A stretch of 64,000 nt of DNA from Bacteroidaceae bacterium. Lineage in GTDB: Bacteria > Bacteroidota > Bacteroidia > Bacteroidales > Bacteroidaceae. The notes under the pieces were generated by a model. That model was given only the letters and a program-made list of their open reading frames with translations, ran no database searches and was not told the DNA's origin. How positions within the stretch are numbered: position 1 is the first letter of the stretch; every line of letters starts with the position of its first letter. Positions 24,225-32,081 of this stretch are shown here, in pieces. The position numbers and the translations under genes are program-made. Location: the NCBI GenBank assembly GCA_017524545.1, contig JAFXVN010000027.1, forward strand, positions 1-64,000, given 5' to 3'.

Positions 24225-24240
24225 TAAATTCAAAATTCAA
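24211..24240. repeat. heptad ATTCAAA repeat over a stop and near a start
   Basis: CAATTCAAAATTGATAAATT and CAAAATTCAA contain the stop codon of the 21207 gene (its last residues SIQN are repeat-coded) and end 5 nt before the TTG start of the YhcG gene. Confidence 0.7.
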
Positions 24241-24245
24241 AGGCA

Positions 24246-25046
24246 TTGGAAGCGACCCAACAAATAATCCGGCAAGACGGCAATCTCTTTGCTGATGTCT
24301 GTACTATTATTGAAGCAGGCAGAACAAAGGCTTACGCCTCTGTCAACGCCACAATGATAGAGACTTACTGGAACATTGGAAAGAGAATCGTGGAAGAAGA
24401 ACAGCAAGGAAAAGAAAGAGCCAAGTATGGAGAACACGTGTTGGAGGGCTTGTCCTCTGAACTGACCACCAGATATGGCAAAGGGTTCTCAGCACGTTAT
24501 CTTCGCTCGTTCCGTAAGTTCTATCTCATACTTCCCGACTATGAGATTTGGAAATCGCGATTTCCGAATCTGACGTGGACACATATTTTCTATTGTTTGA
24601 GAGCTGACAGCGACGTTGCCACGCGATGGTATCTTGAAATGACCTCGCAGGAGATGTGGAGCGTGCGCACACTTAGCCGCAACATCGGTACGCAATACTT
24701 CGAGCGACACTTCCGGCAACCGCAGCTTCCCATGAAAGAGGAACATCCCGACAAGTTGGAGATGCTCAAAAGTCCCATCATTGCCGAGTTCTTAGGATTC
24801 AAGCAAGACAACAGCTTTTCCGAGCAGGAATTTGAGACAGCCATCATCAACCACCTGCAAGATTTCATCATGGAGTTAGGACGCGGCTTTGCTTTCATGG
24901 CCCGTCAGCAACTCTTCCAAGCCAAGTACATGCCCTACCTGCCTACTGAAGAGGAGCTGCGACGCGAGATAGAGCAGCAAAAAGAGCTTTTCCTGCTGCA
25001 ACAGAAGGAAGCAGCCGTGCAGGCTTCAATAACAGATAAACAATAA
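24246..25046 (+). CDS. YhcG/DUF1016 family protein lacking the nuclease core
   Basis: 266 aa. The DUF1016 N-terminal domain is complete (ETYWNIGKRIVEEEQQGKER, GKGFSARYLRSFRKFY, SWT-like WTHIFYCL). Full-length relatives continue after FIMELGRGFAF with a PDDEXK nuclease domain of roughly 100 aa. Here the text jumps from AFMARQQ to YMPYLPTEEELRREIEQQ, the usual C-terminal end, so the catalytic core seems deleted in frame. TTG start at 24246, next to a heptad repeat. Probably inactive as a nuclease; it may still bind DNA or partners. Confidence 0.8.
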   Translation: MEATQQIIRQDGNLFADVCTIIEAGRTKAYASVNATMIETYWNIGKRIVEEEQQGKERAKYGEHVLEGLSSELTTRYGKGFSARYLRSFRKFYLILPDYEIWKSRFPNLTWTHIFYCLRADSDVATRWYLEMTSQEMWSVRTLSRNIGTQYFERHFRQPQLPMKEEHPDKLEMLKSPIIAEFLGFKQDNSFSEQEFETAIINHLQDFIMELGRGFAFMARQQLFQAKYMPYLPTEEELRREIEQQKELFLLQQKEAAVQASITDKQ

Positions 25047-25060
25047 CCTATAACCATTTC

Positions 25061-26464
25061 ATGGAATTCTTCAACACATTAAGCGACTGGCTTTGGACCT
25101 ACGTCGTCATCACGATGCTTGTGGGTTGTGCCCTCTACTTCACCTGGAACTTGAAAGCGGTGCAGTTCATGATGCTACCCACGATGCTCAAGAACCTGTT
25201 CCGTCCAAGCGACCAACCCATAGAGAGCATCGGTAGGCACAAAATCTCCTCTTTCCAGGCCTTTGCCATCAGTCTAAGCAGCCGAGTCGGTACAGGAAAC
25301 CTTGCGGGCGTGGCGAGCGCCATCTTCGTGGGAGGCCCCGGTGCTGTGTTCTGGATGTGGGTGATGGCTCTGCTTGGAGCTGCCACCGCCTTCATGGAAG
25401 CAACCCTTGCCCAGCTCTTCAAGCGTCACGGTAAGGACAGCTTCTATGGCGGGCCAGCCTACTACATGAAGTATGGCCTGAAGCAGCCCTGGATGGGCAT
25501 TCTCTTCGCTTTCCTTATTATATATGGTTTCGGCCTTGCCAACCAGCTTGTGCAGAGCAACACCCTTTGCGACGCGCTCAGCAGCACCTTCCACATACCC
25601 ATGCATTATGTGGCTGGCGGACTGGCCCTGATGACGCTTGCCATCATCTTCGGCGGCATCCAGCGCATAGCCCGCTTCTGTGCGATGGTCGTGCCCTTCA
25701 TGGCTTTCGGTTACATCCTGCTGGCGCTCTATATCCTCGTCGTGAACGTCACCCAGATTCCTACCATGCTGAGCCTCATCGTCCGTAGTGCCTTCGGGTG
25801 GGAGCAGGCTGCAGGCGGAGCTGTCGGAATCGCCATTATGCAGGGCGTGAAGCGCGGCCTGTTCTCGAACGAAGCAGGCGAGGGCAGTGCCCCTAATGCC
25901 GCTGCAACAGCCACGATTGCCCATCCCGTCACCCAAGGACTTCTGCAGAGCCTCGGGGTTTTCACCGACACGCTCGTCATCTGCACCTGCACCGCCTTCA
26001 TCATCCTGTTGAGCGGACTCTATGACCAGGGCACCGACGGCATCATCCTCACAGGCCATGCGATGGAGCACCATCTCGGAAGCTTCGGCGGCTGGTTCTT
26101 GATGGCGGCCATCTTCCTGTTTGCCTACTCCACCATCATTGCCAACTATTTCTATGGCGAGACTAACATCCGCTACATCACGGGCAAGTCCTGGGCGGTG
26201 ACGCTGTTCCGCCTCCTGAGCGGCGTGATGGTGCTTTTAGGCGGCTTTATGACCTTACAGCAAGCTTGGGGCATCGTGGATCTTGCCATGGCACTGATGA
26301 CCATCACCAACCTCATCGCCGTTCTTCTGTTGAGCCGCTATGCTTTCCGCCTCCTGAAGGACTTCAAGGAGCAGAAGAAGCAGGGAAAAGAGCCTGTCTT
26401 CAACCCCGACCTCTTCCCCGAAGCAGACCTTGAAGGCTGGAGAGAGGCGCCGAAGAACAAATAA
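25061..26464 (+). CDS. sodium:alanine symporter family protein (AGCS)
   Basis: 467 aa, about eleven hydrophobic segments. The AGCS signature appears as SLSSRVGTGNLAGVASAIFVGGPGAVFWMW, given here only as its family position near residues 70-100, and the segment RGLFSNEAGEGSAPNAAA near 265 is characteristic. Imports alanine or glycine with sodium at the inner membrane. It follows the YhcG gene by 14 nt with no promoter visible between. Confidence 0.92.
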   Translation: MEFFNTLSDWLWTYVVITMLVGCALYFTWNLKAVQFMMLPTMLKNLFRPSDQPIESIGRHKISSFQAFAISLSSRVGTGNLAGVASAIFVGGPGAVFWMWVMALLGAATAFMEATLAQLFKRHGKDSFYGGPAYYMKYGLKQPWMGILFAFLIIYGFGLANQLVQSNTLCDALSSTFHIPMHYVAGGLALMTLAIIFGGIQRIARFCAMVVPFMAFGYILLALYILVVNVTQIPTMLSLIVRSAFGWEQAAGGAVGIAIMQGVKRGLFSNEAGEGSAPNAAATATIAHPVTQGLLQSLGVFTDTLVICTCTAFIILLSGLYDQGTDGIILTGHAMEHHLGSFGGWFLMAAIFLFAYSTIIANYFYGETNIRYITGKSWAVTLFRLLSGVMVLLGGFMTLQQAWGIVDLAMALMTITNLIAVLLLSRYAFRLLKDFKEQKKQGKEPVFNPDLFPEADLEGWREAPKNK

Positions 26465-26499
26465 TCCTGCTTTCTTGCGATGGATTCGCCTTTTTTTTG

Positions 26500-26507
26500 T
26501 AATTTTG
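26500..26507 (+). promoter_or_regulatory. -7 box for ftsY
   Basis: TAATTTTG, 28 nt before the ATG at 26535. This makes the longer open frame from 26430 unlikely as coding. Confidence 0.55.
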
Positions 26508-26534
26508 CACACGAAACAACTAAGCATATCAGAC

Positions 26535-27488
26535 ATGGGATTCTTTAATTTCTTTACCAAGGAGAAGAAGGAGACACTCGACCAAGGGCTCGAGAAGACG
26601 AAGCAGAGCTTCTTCGGGAAGCTGACGAGAGCCGTTGCCGGCAAATCGAAGGTGGACGATGAGGTGCTCGACAATCTGGAGGAAGTGCTTGTGACGAGCG
26701 ATGTGGGTGTGGAGACGACACTCAACATCATCAAGCGCATAGAGGCGCGGGTGGCACGAGACAAGTATGTGACAACCAGCGAGCTCAACAACATCCTGCG
26801 CGACGAGATTGCAACGCTGCTTACAGAAAACAACACCGACGACACCGAGGGCTTCCAGATTCCCACGGACAAGCGGCCGTACGTCATCCTCGTGGTGGGT
26901 GTGAACGGCGTTGGCAAGACAACAACCATCGGCAAACTCGCCTACCAGTTCAAGCAGGCAGGGCTGAAGGTCGTGCTTGGCGCGGCCGACACGTTCCGCG
27001 CTGCCGCTGTGGAGCAGATATGCATCTGGGGCGAGAGAATTGGGGTGCCTGTCGTGAAGCAGAAGATGGGTAGCGACCCGGCCAGCGTGGCTTTCGATAC
27101 GCTGAACAGCGCCATTGCCAACGGTGCGGACGTAGTGCTCATCGACACCGCCGGCCGCCTGCACAACAAGAAAGGTCTGATGGACGAGCTTTCAAAAATC
27201 AAGCGCGTGATGCAGAAGCTCATGCCCGATGCCCCGCACGACGTGATGCTGGTGCTGGACGGCAGTACCGGCCAGAACGCCTTCGAGCAGGCCAAGCAGT
27301 TCACTTCCGCAACCGAAGTCACCAGTATGGCAATCACGAAGCTCGACGGCAGTGCAAAGGGCGGCGTGGTGATTGGCATCAGCGACCAGTTCAAGATTCC
27401 TGTGCGCTACATCGGCCTGGGCGAACGCGCCGAAGACCTCCAGCCCTTCAACCGCAGGGAGTTCGTGGACTCGCTGTTCAAGAATTAA
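26535..27488 (+). CDS. ftsY: signal recognition particle receptor FtsY
   Basis: 317 aa, a short FtsY without the long acidic A domain. The N domain (residues 1-110) is helical; the G domain has P-loop GVNGVGKTT (about 125-133), DTFRAAAVEQ, DTAGR and TKLDGSAKGG. It receives SRP-ribosome complexes at the inner membrane. Start chosen at MGFFNFFTKEKKE, after the -7 box. rimO follows 60 nt downstream. Confidence 0.96.
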   Translation: MGFFNFFTKEKKETLDQGLEKTKQSFFGKLTRAVAGKSKVDDEVLDNLEEVLVTSDVGVETTLNIIKRIEARVARDKYVTTSELNNILRDEIATLLTENNTDDTEGFQIPTDKRPYVILVVGVNGVGKTTTIGKLAYQFKQAGLKVVLGAADTFRAAAVEQICIWGERIGVPVVKQKMGSDPASVAFDTLNSAIANGADVVLIDTAGRLHNKKGLMDELSKIKRVMQKLMPDAPHDVMLVLDGSTGQNAFEQAKQFTSATEVTSMAITKLDGSAKGGVVIGISDQFKIPVRYIGLGERAEDLQPFNRREFVDSLFKN

Positions 27489-27525
27489 AAGGTAAAAAAG
27501 TAAAAAGCTTGCTACCGCCTAAACT

Positions 27526-27555
27526 TTTGAATTTATAAATTTTGAATTTTGAATT
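27526..27555. repeat. heptad TTTTGAA repeat overlapping the rimO start
   Basis: TTTTGAATTTATAAATTTTG and AATTTTGAATTG: the presumed TTG start of rimO (27549) is itself part of the repeat. Confidence 0.75.
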
Positions 27556-28856
27556 GTCGTGGCACGATAGACCTCATCACCCTCGGTTGCAGCAAGAACC
27601 TTGTTGACAGCGAGAAGCTCATCCGTCAGTTAGAGCTGAACGGCTATGAGGTGACGCACGATGCCGAGGAGCCTCAGGGTGAGATTGCTATTGTGAACAC
27701 TTGCGGTTTCATCGGCGACGCGAAGGAGGAAAGCATCAACATGATTCTGGAGCTTGCGCGGCGCAAACAGCAGGGCAAGCTTCGGCAGCTTATCGTCATG
27801 GGCTGTCTCTCGCAACGCTATTTCGAGGAGCTGAAGGTGGAGCTGCCCGAAGTGGACCGCTTCTATGGCAAGTTCGATTGGGAACAGATTGTCGCCGACC
27901 TTGGGGGTGTCTATCGCAAGGAAGCCGCAAACGACCGCCGGCTCACGACACCCTCTCACTATGCCTATCTGAAGATAAGCGAGGGCTGCAACCGCCATTG
28001 TGCCTATTGCGCCATCCCCATCATCACGGGCAGGCAGAAGAGCCGCAGCATCGAAGACATTGTGACAGAAGTGGAGAGCTTGGTGACAAAGGGTGTCAAG
28101 GAGTTTCAGGTCATTGCCCAGGAGCTGACGGGCTATGGCACCGACCTCTACGGCAGGCAGATGATAGCACCGCTCATCGACCGCATTGCCCAGGTGCCTG
28201 GTGTGGAATGGATAAGGCTTCACTATGCCTACCCGACAAACTTCCCGATGGAACTCTTGCAAGTGATGAGGCATCGCGACAATGTCTGCAAGTACCTCGA
28301 CATTGCCTTGCAGCACATCAGCGACAATCAGCTCTCCGCCATGCGCCGACACATCACACGCCAGCAGACCTACGACCTCATCGAGACCATCCGTCGCGAA
28401 GTGTCTGGCATACACCTCCGCACTACGCTCATGGTGGGTTTCCCCGGTGAGACGGATGAGGACTTCCAGGAGTTGCTTGATTTCGTCCGATGGGCGAAGT
28501 TCGAGCGCATGGGAGCCTTTGCCTATAGCGAGGAAGAGGGGACATACGCAGCAGAACACTACACGGACGATGTTCCCGACGAGGTGAAGCAGGCACGTCT
28601 CAGCAAACTCATGCGCGTGCAGCAGCAAATCAGTGCCGACGTGCAGGAGAGCAAGGTGGGGCAGGAGCTGCAGGTCATCATCGATCGCGAGGAAGGCGAC
28701 TACTTCATCGGCCGCACCGAATACGATTCGCCCGAAGTGGACCCCGAGGTGCTCATCAAGAAAAGCCCTTCCCCGAGGAGAGGGGAAAGCCTCCGTCCAG
28801 GCATGTTCGTGCGGACAACGATAGAAAGTGCCGACGACTTCGACCTCTATGGTTAA
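27549..28856 (+). CDS. rimO: ribosomal protein uS12 methylthiotransferase
   Basis: 435 aa radical-SAM enzyme that methylthiolates Asp of ribosomal protein S12. The N-terminal UPF0004 domain has the three cluster Cys (LGCSKN, C14; NTCGF, C52; MGCLSQ, C86) and the radical-SAM domain CNRHCAYC (C147, C151, C154); the TRAM domain closes the protein and ends DDFDLYG. Translation appears to start at TTG 27549 within a heptad repeat. SPSPRRGESL near residue 407 looks like extra sequence encoded by a G/C palindrome at 28765-28792. Confidence 0.93.
   Translation: MNCRGTIDLITLGCSKNLVDSEKLIRQLELNGYEVTHDAEEPQGEIAIVNTCGFIGDAKEESINMILELARRKQQGKLRQLIVMGCLSQRYFEELKVELPEVDRFYGKFDWEQIVADLGGVYRKEAANDRRLTTPSHYAYLKISEGCNRHCAYCAIPIITGRQKSRSIEDIVTEVESLVTKGVKEFQVIAQELTGYGTDLYGRQMIAPLIDRIAQVPGVEWIRLHYAYPTNFPMELLQVMRHRDNVCKYLDIALQHISDNQLSAMRRHITRQQTYDLIETIRREVSGIHLRTTLMVGFPGETDEDFQELLDFVRWAKFERMGAFAYSEEEGTYAAEHYTDDVPDEVKQARLSKLMRVQQQISADVQESKVGQELQVIIDREEGDYFIGRTEYDSPEVDPEVLIKKSPSPRRGESLRPGMFVRTTIESADDFDLYG
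28765..28792. repeat. short G/C palindromic insert in rimO
   Basis: GCCCTTCCCCGAGGAGAGGG followed by GAAAGC: CTTTCCCC/GGGGAAAG-like symmetry inside the TRAM domain coding region, adding about ten residues. Confidence 0.5.
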
Positions 28857-28868
28857 ATGCCTAAATAA

Positions 28869-28906
28869 TAAATTGTAAATAGTAAATCGTCAAATAGTAA
28901 ATGGTA
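28869..28906. repeat. heptad GTAAATA repeat before the HU gene
   Basis: AATTGTAAATAGTAAATCGT, CAAATAGTAAATGG: five units ending 3 nt before the ATG at 28909. Confidence 0.75.
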
Positions 28907-28908
28907 AG

Positions 28909-29190
28909 ATGAATAGCAAAGAATTTATCTCCAGCTTGGCGAACCGCACGGGCAAGAGCAACAAGGAAGTGTCATCGCTGGTCAGTGCCACCGTCTCCGC
29001 CATTATCAGTGAGCTTGCGGAAGAGAACTCGGTAGCCATTTCCGGCTTCGGCACCTTCGAGGTCAAGAAAAAGCTGGAGCGGGTGCTGGTCAATCCCATC
29101 ACCAAGCAGCGTATGCTCGTCCCGCCAAAAATAGTCGTCAGCTTCAAACCCAATGCTTCGCTTAAAATGAAAATGAACAGTGAAAGGTGA
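28909..29190 (+). CDS. HU family DNA-binding protein
   Basis: 93 aa, standard HU/IHF size. N-terminal helices MNSKEFISSLANRTGKSNKE, saddle strand AISGFGTFEVKKK and the beta-arm tip region ending VNPITKQRMLVPPK. Binds and bends DNA as a dimer. It lies directly before the HU-LysM gene; rimO is 52 nt upstream, so the three may be co-transcribed. Confidence 0.93.
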   Translation: MNSKEFISSLANRTGKSNKEVSSLVSATVSAIISELAEENSVAISGFGTFEVKKKLERVLVNPITKQRMLVPPKIVVSFKPNASLKMKMNSER

Positions 29191-29208
29191 TTACATTTAA
29201 TTCTATTT

Positions 29209-29294
29209 ATGACATCTAAAAACTCGAAATAAGCAAATAAACTATGCCCTTGATGACGAGAGGTATTCGAGTCTTTCGTGTTTTTAGATGTAAT
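29209..29294. repeat. hairpin between the two HU genes
   Basis: ACATCTAAAAACTCGAAA pairs with TTTCGTGTTTTTAGATGT (17 of 18) around a 45-nt loop that contains TGCCCTTGATGACGAGAGG, a word similar to CGCCCTTGATGATAAGGAG at 17781-17799. Likely terminator or processing site. Confidence 0.7.
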
Positions 29295-29338
29295 AAAAGA
29301 TAATGTTGATGAATGTAGGTTTGTTATTTAAATGAAAG

Positions 29339-30430
29339 ATGGAAAATGAAAAGATAAATCTCCAGCAGCTTGCAAAGACATTGGCTCTGGAAAAGGGCAT
29401 CTCGCAGAGGAAGGCAGAAACATTTCTCCGTGAGTTCTTCGATGCCATTGTTCAAAATGTGACCATCGACAAGCATGTCAAAGTCAAGGGACTTGGCACA
29501 TTCAAGCTCATCGAGGTGCTCGACCGCGAGAGCGTCGATGTCACGACCGGCGAACGCATCGTTATCCCCGGACACTCGAAGCTCTCCTTCACGGCCGATG
29601 CTTCGCTCAAGGACATGGTCAACAAGCCCTTTGCCGACTTCCAAACCGTCATCATCAACGAAGGCACAGACCTAAAAGACATGGAAGGCATTCCTGAAGA
29701 GGTGGAGCCGGAGACAGAAGCGGAGGACTATCTGCCGGAAGAAGCCGCGAGCGATAAGCAGGAAGAGACCATAGAACCAGAGCCTGTGCCAAGTCCAGAG
29801 CCTGAACCAGAACCGGCTCCTGCGCCTGAACTAGAGCCAGAACCAACTCCAGAGCCTGAATCTGAGCCGAATCCAGAGTCGGAGGTTGCGTCTATGCCTG
29901 AGCCGGATGAAGAATCGGAGCTGATGCTCGAGGGTGCCGATGTGGAAGACGAGATAAGCCCGTTTGCTCCGGCAAAGGTGCGAGCCATGACCACAGCGGA
30001 GAAATGTGCGCTGACGCTGGGTGTTATCCTGCTTTGCGTGCTCAGTTATTTTGCCGGCTACTATCGTATGTTCGACTCATTGAAGATTGTGCCGCACAAG
30101 AAAGAAGCCCCCAAGAAATCTCCAGCTGAAACACTCGTTGCAAAGAAGGATACGGTGGCGGTTGTTGCTGTCCAGAAGAAGGACACGGTGGCTGTCTCTC
30201 CTTCGGAAGAGCCGAAGACGGCTTTTGACCCAAGCATAAAGTATCGGATAACGGGCACACGGGGGACGTATGTTATGAAGTCGGGCGACTACCTCGCCAA
30301 AATTGCTTTGGAGGAGTATGGCGACAAGGACTTCGCCCGTTATATCATCGCCCACAATAAGTTCCCTAACCCCGACAATGTGCCTGTAGGCCAGGAAGTC
30401 AAGCTGCCCGAACTCGAGGAGGTGAAGTAG
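29339..30430 (+). CDS. membrane-spanning HU-LysM protein
   Basis: 363 aa. Residues 1-95 form an HU/IHF domain (QQLAKTLALEKGISQRKAE, VKGLGTFKLIEV, RIVIPGHSKLSF). Residues about 118-205 are a Pro/Glu repeat (EPVPSPEPEPEPAPAPELEP). A single transmembrane segment follows at 223-243 (ALTLGVILLCVLSYFAGYY), then a Lys-rich stretch and a LysM domain (YVMKSGDYLAKIALEEYG, about 308-358). With HU inside and LysM outside, it could link the chromosome to peptidoglycan. The topology is inferred. Confidence 0.88.
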   Translation: MENEKINLQQLAKTLALEKGISQRKAETFLREFFDAIVQNVTIDKHVKVKGLGTFKLIEVLDRESVDVTTGERIVIPGHSKLSFTADASLKDMVNKPFADFQTVIINEGTDLKDMEGIPEEVEPETEAEDYLPEEAASDKQEETIEPEPVPSPEPEPEPAPAPELEPEPTPEPESEPNPESEVASMPEPDEESELMLEGADVEDEISPFAPAKVRAMTTAEKCALTLGVILLCVLSYFAGYYRMFDSLKIVPHKKEAPKKSPAETLVAKKDTVAVVAVQKKDTVAVSPSEEPKTAFDPSIKYRITGTRGTYVMKSGDYLAKIALEEYGDKDFARYIIAHNKFPNPDNVPVGQEVKLPELEEVK

Positions 30431-30448
30431 AAACGGCTCGTCCCTCTC

Positions 30449-31597
30449 TTATCGGGCGTACTCTGCCGTGCCTCCTCTTGTGCGCAGGCGGACAATGGCA
30501 ATCGCCATAGCCCCATATATCAAAGCCACAGTCGCCAGGCTTGGGTAAATGCCTGTCAATGTTGCATGGGGGATGTTGCCAACGGTTTCAATGATTCGCT
30601 GCTGCAGGGCCTCCGCATTGTTCAGTAGCCAGCCTGTTGGCGCAGAGGGCAGAAGCATGGCAGCAAGTGCCAGATAGATGATGAGCGTCGTCAGGGGAAT
30701 AAGTATGATGCTCAGCAAGGGGCCAAGCAGTGGCAGCTGGTGGAAGTAAAAGAGTGTGAGCGGCATTGTGCCAAGCGTCGCAACGCAGGAGACAGCGAAC
30801 AGCCTTACCGTCCAATGCAGGGTGGGGAACCTCTCGCTGACAGGTTCCCAAAGTGCCAGCAGAAAGAAGACAGCGGCAAAGGACAGTTGGAAACTGATGC
30901 TCAACAGGTCGTCGGGCTTTATCAGCAGAATAATAATGGCACTCAACGCCAGCGGATGCAGCGGGTCGGTGTCGTATTGCATCAGGGAGATAATGGTGAA
31001 AACAGAGAGCATCAAAGCGGCCCTCACCAACGAGACGGGCATTCCCGTCACCAAAGCATAGCCCCACAGACAGAGCAGAACGGGCGGCAGGGCGTGCCAA
31101 CGCCATTTGCCATGGCGTAGCCTGCCAACGAACAGGAGGTACAGAATCCCATATACGATGCCCAGATGCATACCGCTCAGTGCCAGCAAGTGGCTTGCTC
31201 CGACCTGTCGGTAAGCTTGTTTCGTCTCATGCTCTAAGCCGTCTTTCTTGCCCACCACTAAAGCCGAACATAGTGCCAGCGTGCGGGGCGCGACCCCCGA
31301 CCTCTCCAACCTTGCCACTAAGGATGCTTGCACAGCCTTCGCCTTTTGTGCTATCGCGTTTTGTCCCGCAGCTTTGTGGTCGGGGAAGGGCGCAACGGCA
31401 GCCCTGCTGCATCCTAACAAGAACCACACCAAGAGCGTCAGGACATCGTGGAGGTGCCTGGTCTTTCTCGCCAGGGTACACGCCACGACAGCCACGACGA
31501 GCAGCGGCAAGTAATGGGGTAGGGGAAACAACAGCCCAACGCCAATGCCCGCCATCAGCAGTGCGGCGCACCAAAGCATCGGGTGTTGAATAATCAT
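30449..31597 (-). CDS. short ComEC/Rec2-like competence protein
   Basis: 382 aa with about nine hydrophobic segments. The Competence domain is clear: SHLLALSGMHLGIVYGI, TGMPVSLVRAALML and FQLSFAAVFFLLALW. Full ComEC proteins of about 700 aa also have an N-terminal OB-like domain and a C-terminal metallo-beta-lactamase-like nuclease; neither is visible here. It may be the channel alone, as seen in some Bacteroidetes. Function in DNA uptake is inference. Confidence 0.85.
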   Translation of the reverse strand: MIIQHPMLWCAALLMAGIGVGLLFPLPHYLPLLVVAVVACTLARKTRHLHDVLTLLVWFLLGCSRAAVAPFPDHKAAGQNAIAQKAKAVQASLVARLERSGVAPRTLALCSALVVGKKDGLEHETKQAYRQVGASHLLALSGMHLGIVYGILYLLFVGRLRHGKWRWHALPPVLLCLWGYALVTGMPVSLVRAALMLSVFTIISLMQYDTDPLHPLALSAIIILLIKPDDLLSISFQLSFAAVFFLLALWEPVSERFPTLHWTVRLFAVSCVATLGTMPLTLFYFHQLPLLGPLLSIILIPLTTLIIYLALAAMLLPSAPTGWLLNNAEALQQRIIETVGNIPHATLTGIYPSLATVALIYGAMAIAIVRLRTRGGTAEYAR

Positions 31598-31628
31598 AGC
31601 GGAAGAATCGTGTGTTGACTTTCTGCCA

Positions 31629-31636
31629 CAAAGTTA
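31629..31636 (-). promoter_or_regulatory. -7 box for the ComEC-like gene
   Basis: TAACTTTG on the minus strand, 31 nt before the start at 31597. Confidence 0.55.
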
Positions 31637-31846
31637 CGTTTTTTTCGCATACGACAGAAACATGTGGAGCAACTTTCTGGCCAGTCTGTTGAATTTGTGG
31701 TGAAATGAGGCGTAAACCCATATCGGTGCATATGACTTTACACAAATTGTATCAAATTCATTCACCAATTATGATATCCGCAGCCCCGGAACACTATACG
31801 ATACTATTGCTGTCCGGTAAAACTTTTTGTATGACTCAATGTTTTT

Positions 31847-31906
31847 GTTTCGCACGCGGAAACACCTTGTTTCACGGGCGAAACAGTTTGTTTCTCCGAG
31901 CGAAAC
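31847..31906. repeat. three tandem mini-hairpins GTTTC-N6/7-GAAAC
   Basis: GTTTCGCACGCGGAAAC, GTTTCACGGGCGAAAC and GTTTCTCCGAGCGAAAC in tandem, spaced by 5 nt. The arms are constant while the 6-7 nt loops differ and stay G/C-rich. Confidence 0.8.
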
Positions 31907-32040
31907 AAATCCGAGCGGCATGGCTCGTGATGTGCAAGTGCGGTGTCTGTGGTGGGACGAAATAGGAGTCGAACGATAGATAGTTTGTCCTATTTAGAAA
32001 GTTTGTTGGCAAATGTTTTGGTTCGTATCGTAATTTGATG

Positions 32041-32048
32041 TAAATTTG
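32041..32048 (+). promoter_or_regulatory. -7 box for the esterase gene
   Basis: TAAATTTG, 33 nt before the ATG at 32082. Confidence 0.5.
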
Positions 32049-32081
32049 TGCTAAAATCAAACAATTTAACTACAATATTCG

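Larger units (their letters stand above)
31598..32081. other. 484-bp gap between divergent genes
   Basis: No gene is supported. It holds the -7 boxes for comEC (31629) and the esterase (32041), and a triple small-hairpin repeat (31847-31906). Confidence 0.7.
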
